Assembly (NCBI GenBank): GCA_028284935.1 | Contig: JANQQQ010000002.1 | Coordinates: 1-40,418 of the forward strand | Source of the DNA: Croceivirga sp. | Lineage (GTDB): Bacteria > Bacteroidota > Bacteroidia > Flavobacteriales > Flavobacteriaceae | Length of the DNA stretch: 40,418 nucleotides | Direction of reading: 5' to 3' | Shown here: positions 39,253-40,418 of the stretch, piece after piece | How the letters are laid out: every line of letters begins with the position of its first letter | How positions within the stretch are numbered: the first letter of the stretch is position 1 | The notes under the pieces: model-generated | Databases searched by the model: none | Told to the model about the DNA's origin: nothing | Seen by the model: the letters and a program-made list of their open reading frames with translations, nothing else | Made by a program: the position numbers and the translations under genes

Positions 39253-40418
39253 AGTTGCTAAAGGACATATTGTATAAGGTTGGGCTGACCGCTGTGAGTG
39301 GCGATACCAATGTCATGATCAATGAGATTCATTTTGATTCCAGAAAAGTGGCTTTGGATGATGTTTTTGTAGCTATTTCCGGTACCCAAGTGGATGGACA
39401 TACATTTGTTTCCAATGCGGTGAATGCTGGTGCTAAAGCGGTGGTTTGCGAGGCGATGCCGGAAATAATGGTCAGTGGAGTAACCTATTTGCAGGTGGGT
39501 GATAGTCAAAAAGCTTTGGCAATAATGGCAGCCAATTTTTATGGTAATCCCTCCAAAAACCTAAGACTTGTTGGGGTAACGGGTACCAATGGTAAAACCA
39601 CGGTAACAACATTACTATACAATCTTTTCAAGAAGGCAGGGTACAAAGTTGGATTGATATCTACCATCAAAATTTTGGTCGATGATCAGGAATACCCAAC
39701 AACACATACTACGCCGGACTCCTTGACCATCAATCGATTCTTGGATTTGATGTGCCAAGAGGGTGTTGAATTCTGCTTTATGGAAGTTAGTTCCCATGGC
39801 ATTCACCAAAAAAGGGCAGAAGGCTTACAGTTCCAAGGGGCCATCTTCACCAATTTATCTCATGATCACCTGGATTACCACAAGACGTTTGCAGCCTATA
39901 GGGACACAAAAAAACTATTGTTTGATGGTTTGCCAAAAACGGCATTCGCTTTGACCAATGCCGATGATAAAAACGGTATGATAATGCTTCAGAATACCAA
40001 GGCGACCAAAAAAACCTATGCCTTAAAATCTTATGCCGATTACAGGGGACAGATACTGGAAAGACAGTTAAATGGTCAGTTGTTAAAGATTGATGACAAT
40101 GAGCTGTGGTCCAAACTCATTGGGGATTTCAATGCGTACAATATGTTGGCCATTTACGCTACGGCTGATATTCTGGGGTTGGAAAAGCTCGAAATCCTAA
40201 GACTTTTAAGTGAATTGGAAACCGTTGATGGGCGGTTTCAATACTTCATATCGAAAAAGAAAATTACAGCAATTGTTGATTATGCCCATACACCGGATGC
40301 GCTAAAAAATGTATTGATAACTATCAATGCATTGAGGACTGGAAATGAAAACGTCATCACCGTAGTGGGGTGTGGTGGTGATCGTGACAAGTCGAAGCGT
40401 CCGGTTATGGGTCATATC
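39249..40418 (+). CDS. murE: UDP-MurNAc-L-Ala-D-Glu:meso-diaminopimelate ligase, 3' end outside the window
   Basis: The first 390 residues of MurE, which adds diaminopimelate to the peptidoglycan precursor in the cytoplasm. From ATG 39249 (overlapping the ftsI stop by four bases), the frame runs to the window edge without a stop. The N-terminal domain has FDSRKVALDDVFVAISG near 29; the ATP site GVTGTNGKTT is at 109-118; EVSSHGIHQKR near 180 and NLSHDHLDYH near 203 are Mur ligase motifs; IVDYAHTPDAL near 340 begins the last part. The residues that set the added amino acid (DNPR) are beyond the window, but DAP is expected for this group. Confidence 0.95.
   Translation, partial: MKLLKDILYKVGLTAVSGDTNVMINEIHFDSRKVALDDVFVAISGTQVDGHTFVSNAVNAGAKAVVCEAMPEIMVSGVTYLQVGDSQKALAIMAANFYGNPSKNLRLVGVTGTNGKTTVTTLLYNLFKKAGYKVGLISTIKILVDDQEYPTTHTTPDSLTINRFLDLMCQEGVEFCFMEVSSHGIHQKRAEGLQFQGAIFTNLSHDHLDYHKTFAAYRDTKKLLFDGLPKTAFALTNADDKNGMIMLQNTKATKKTYALKSYADYRGQILERQLNGQLLKIDDNELWSKLIGDFNAYNMLAIYATADILGLEKLEILRLLSELETVDGRFQYFISKKKITAIVDYAHTPDALKNVLITINALRTGNENVITVVGCGGDRDKSKRPVMGHI

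Overview
This window is an ordinary chromosomal segment of a marine-type member of the Flavobacteriaceae (phylum Bacteroidota). I infer this from gliding-motility genes (gldA, gldB, gldC), the pheA-aminotransferase-tyrA-DAHP synthase/chorismate mutase operon, an MraZ-led division cluster with a PASTA penicillin-binding protein, and promoters of the Bacteroidota type (TTTG/TTG, about 17-22 bases, TAnnTTTG). Many genes lack a Shine-Dalgarno sequence. The Muricauda/Allomuricauda clade seems likely, but that is an impression. I see no insertion sequence, prophage, CRISPR array, tRNA or rRNA.

Layout. 1-4.5 kb: the end of an ECF sigma factor gene (its start lies outside the window), an FtsX/MacB-type permease and gldA. 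4.7-8.8 kb: the Phe/Tyr biosynthesis operon, preceded by a 23-codon leader reading frame rich in Phe and Tyr codons, an antiterminator-capable segment and an intrinsic terminator 2 bases before pheA. This is a textbook attenuator and the strongest regulatory find here. 8.9-10.1 kb: two small exported proteins facing a shared terminator. 10.2-15.6 kb: rsgA, dtd, a MazG-like gene, aroA, queA and rlmN, mostly housekeeping translation and tRNA functions plus the shikimate enzyme AroA. 15.9-19.4 kb: a polyprenyl synthetase, then an ECF sigma / membrane anti-sigma / outer-membrane protein cassette. 19.4-24.7 kb: a zinc-ribbon protein, dnaG (zinc ligands lost, G-quadruplex motif just upstream), an atypical response regulator, nadE, gldB and gldC.

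24.7-28.9 kb: a six-gene minus-strand cluster (ABC ATPase, permease, GntR/YtrA-type regulator, GIN-domain-like protein, DUF4386 and DUF2306 membrane proteins). It is headed by a perfect Bacteroidota promoter that abuts a 26-base near-palindrome, a likely operator for its own regulator. 28.9-33.4 kb: minus-strand exported or envelope proteins (DUF1287, DUF3307, exported RidA-like, DUF1028-TPR, serine hydrolase). 33.5-35.3 kb: a small conserved protein, engB and an alpha/beta hydrolase. 35.5-40.4 kb: the start of the division/cell-wall cluster mraZ-rsmH-ftsL-ftsI-murE, with murE cut by the window edge.

How the genes work together: AroA, the DAHP synthase/chorismate mutase, PheA, TyrA and the aminotransferase cover the entry, one middle step and the end of aromatic amino acid synthesis. 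GldA/B/C belong to gliding and the linked type IX secretion machinery. MraZ to MurE build the septum and peptidoglycan. All functional calls are from reading the sequence; no database search was run.
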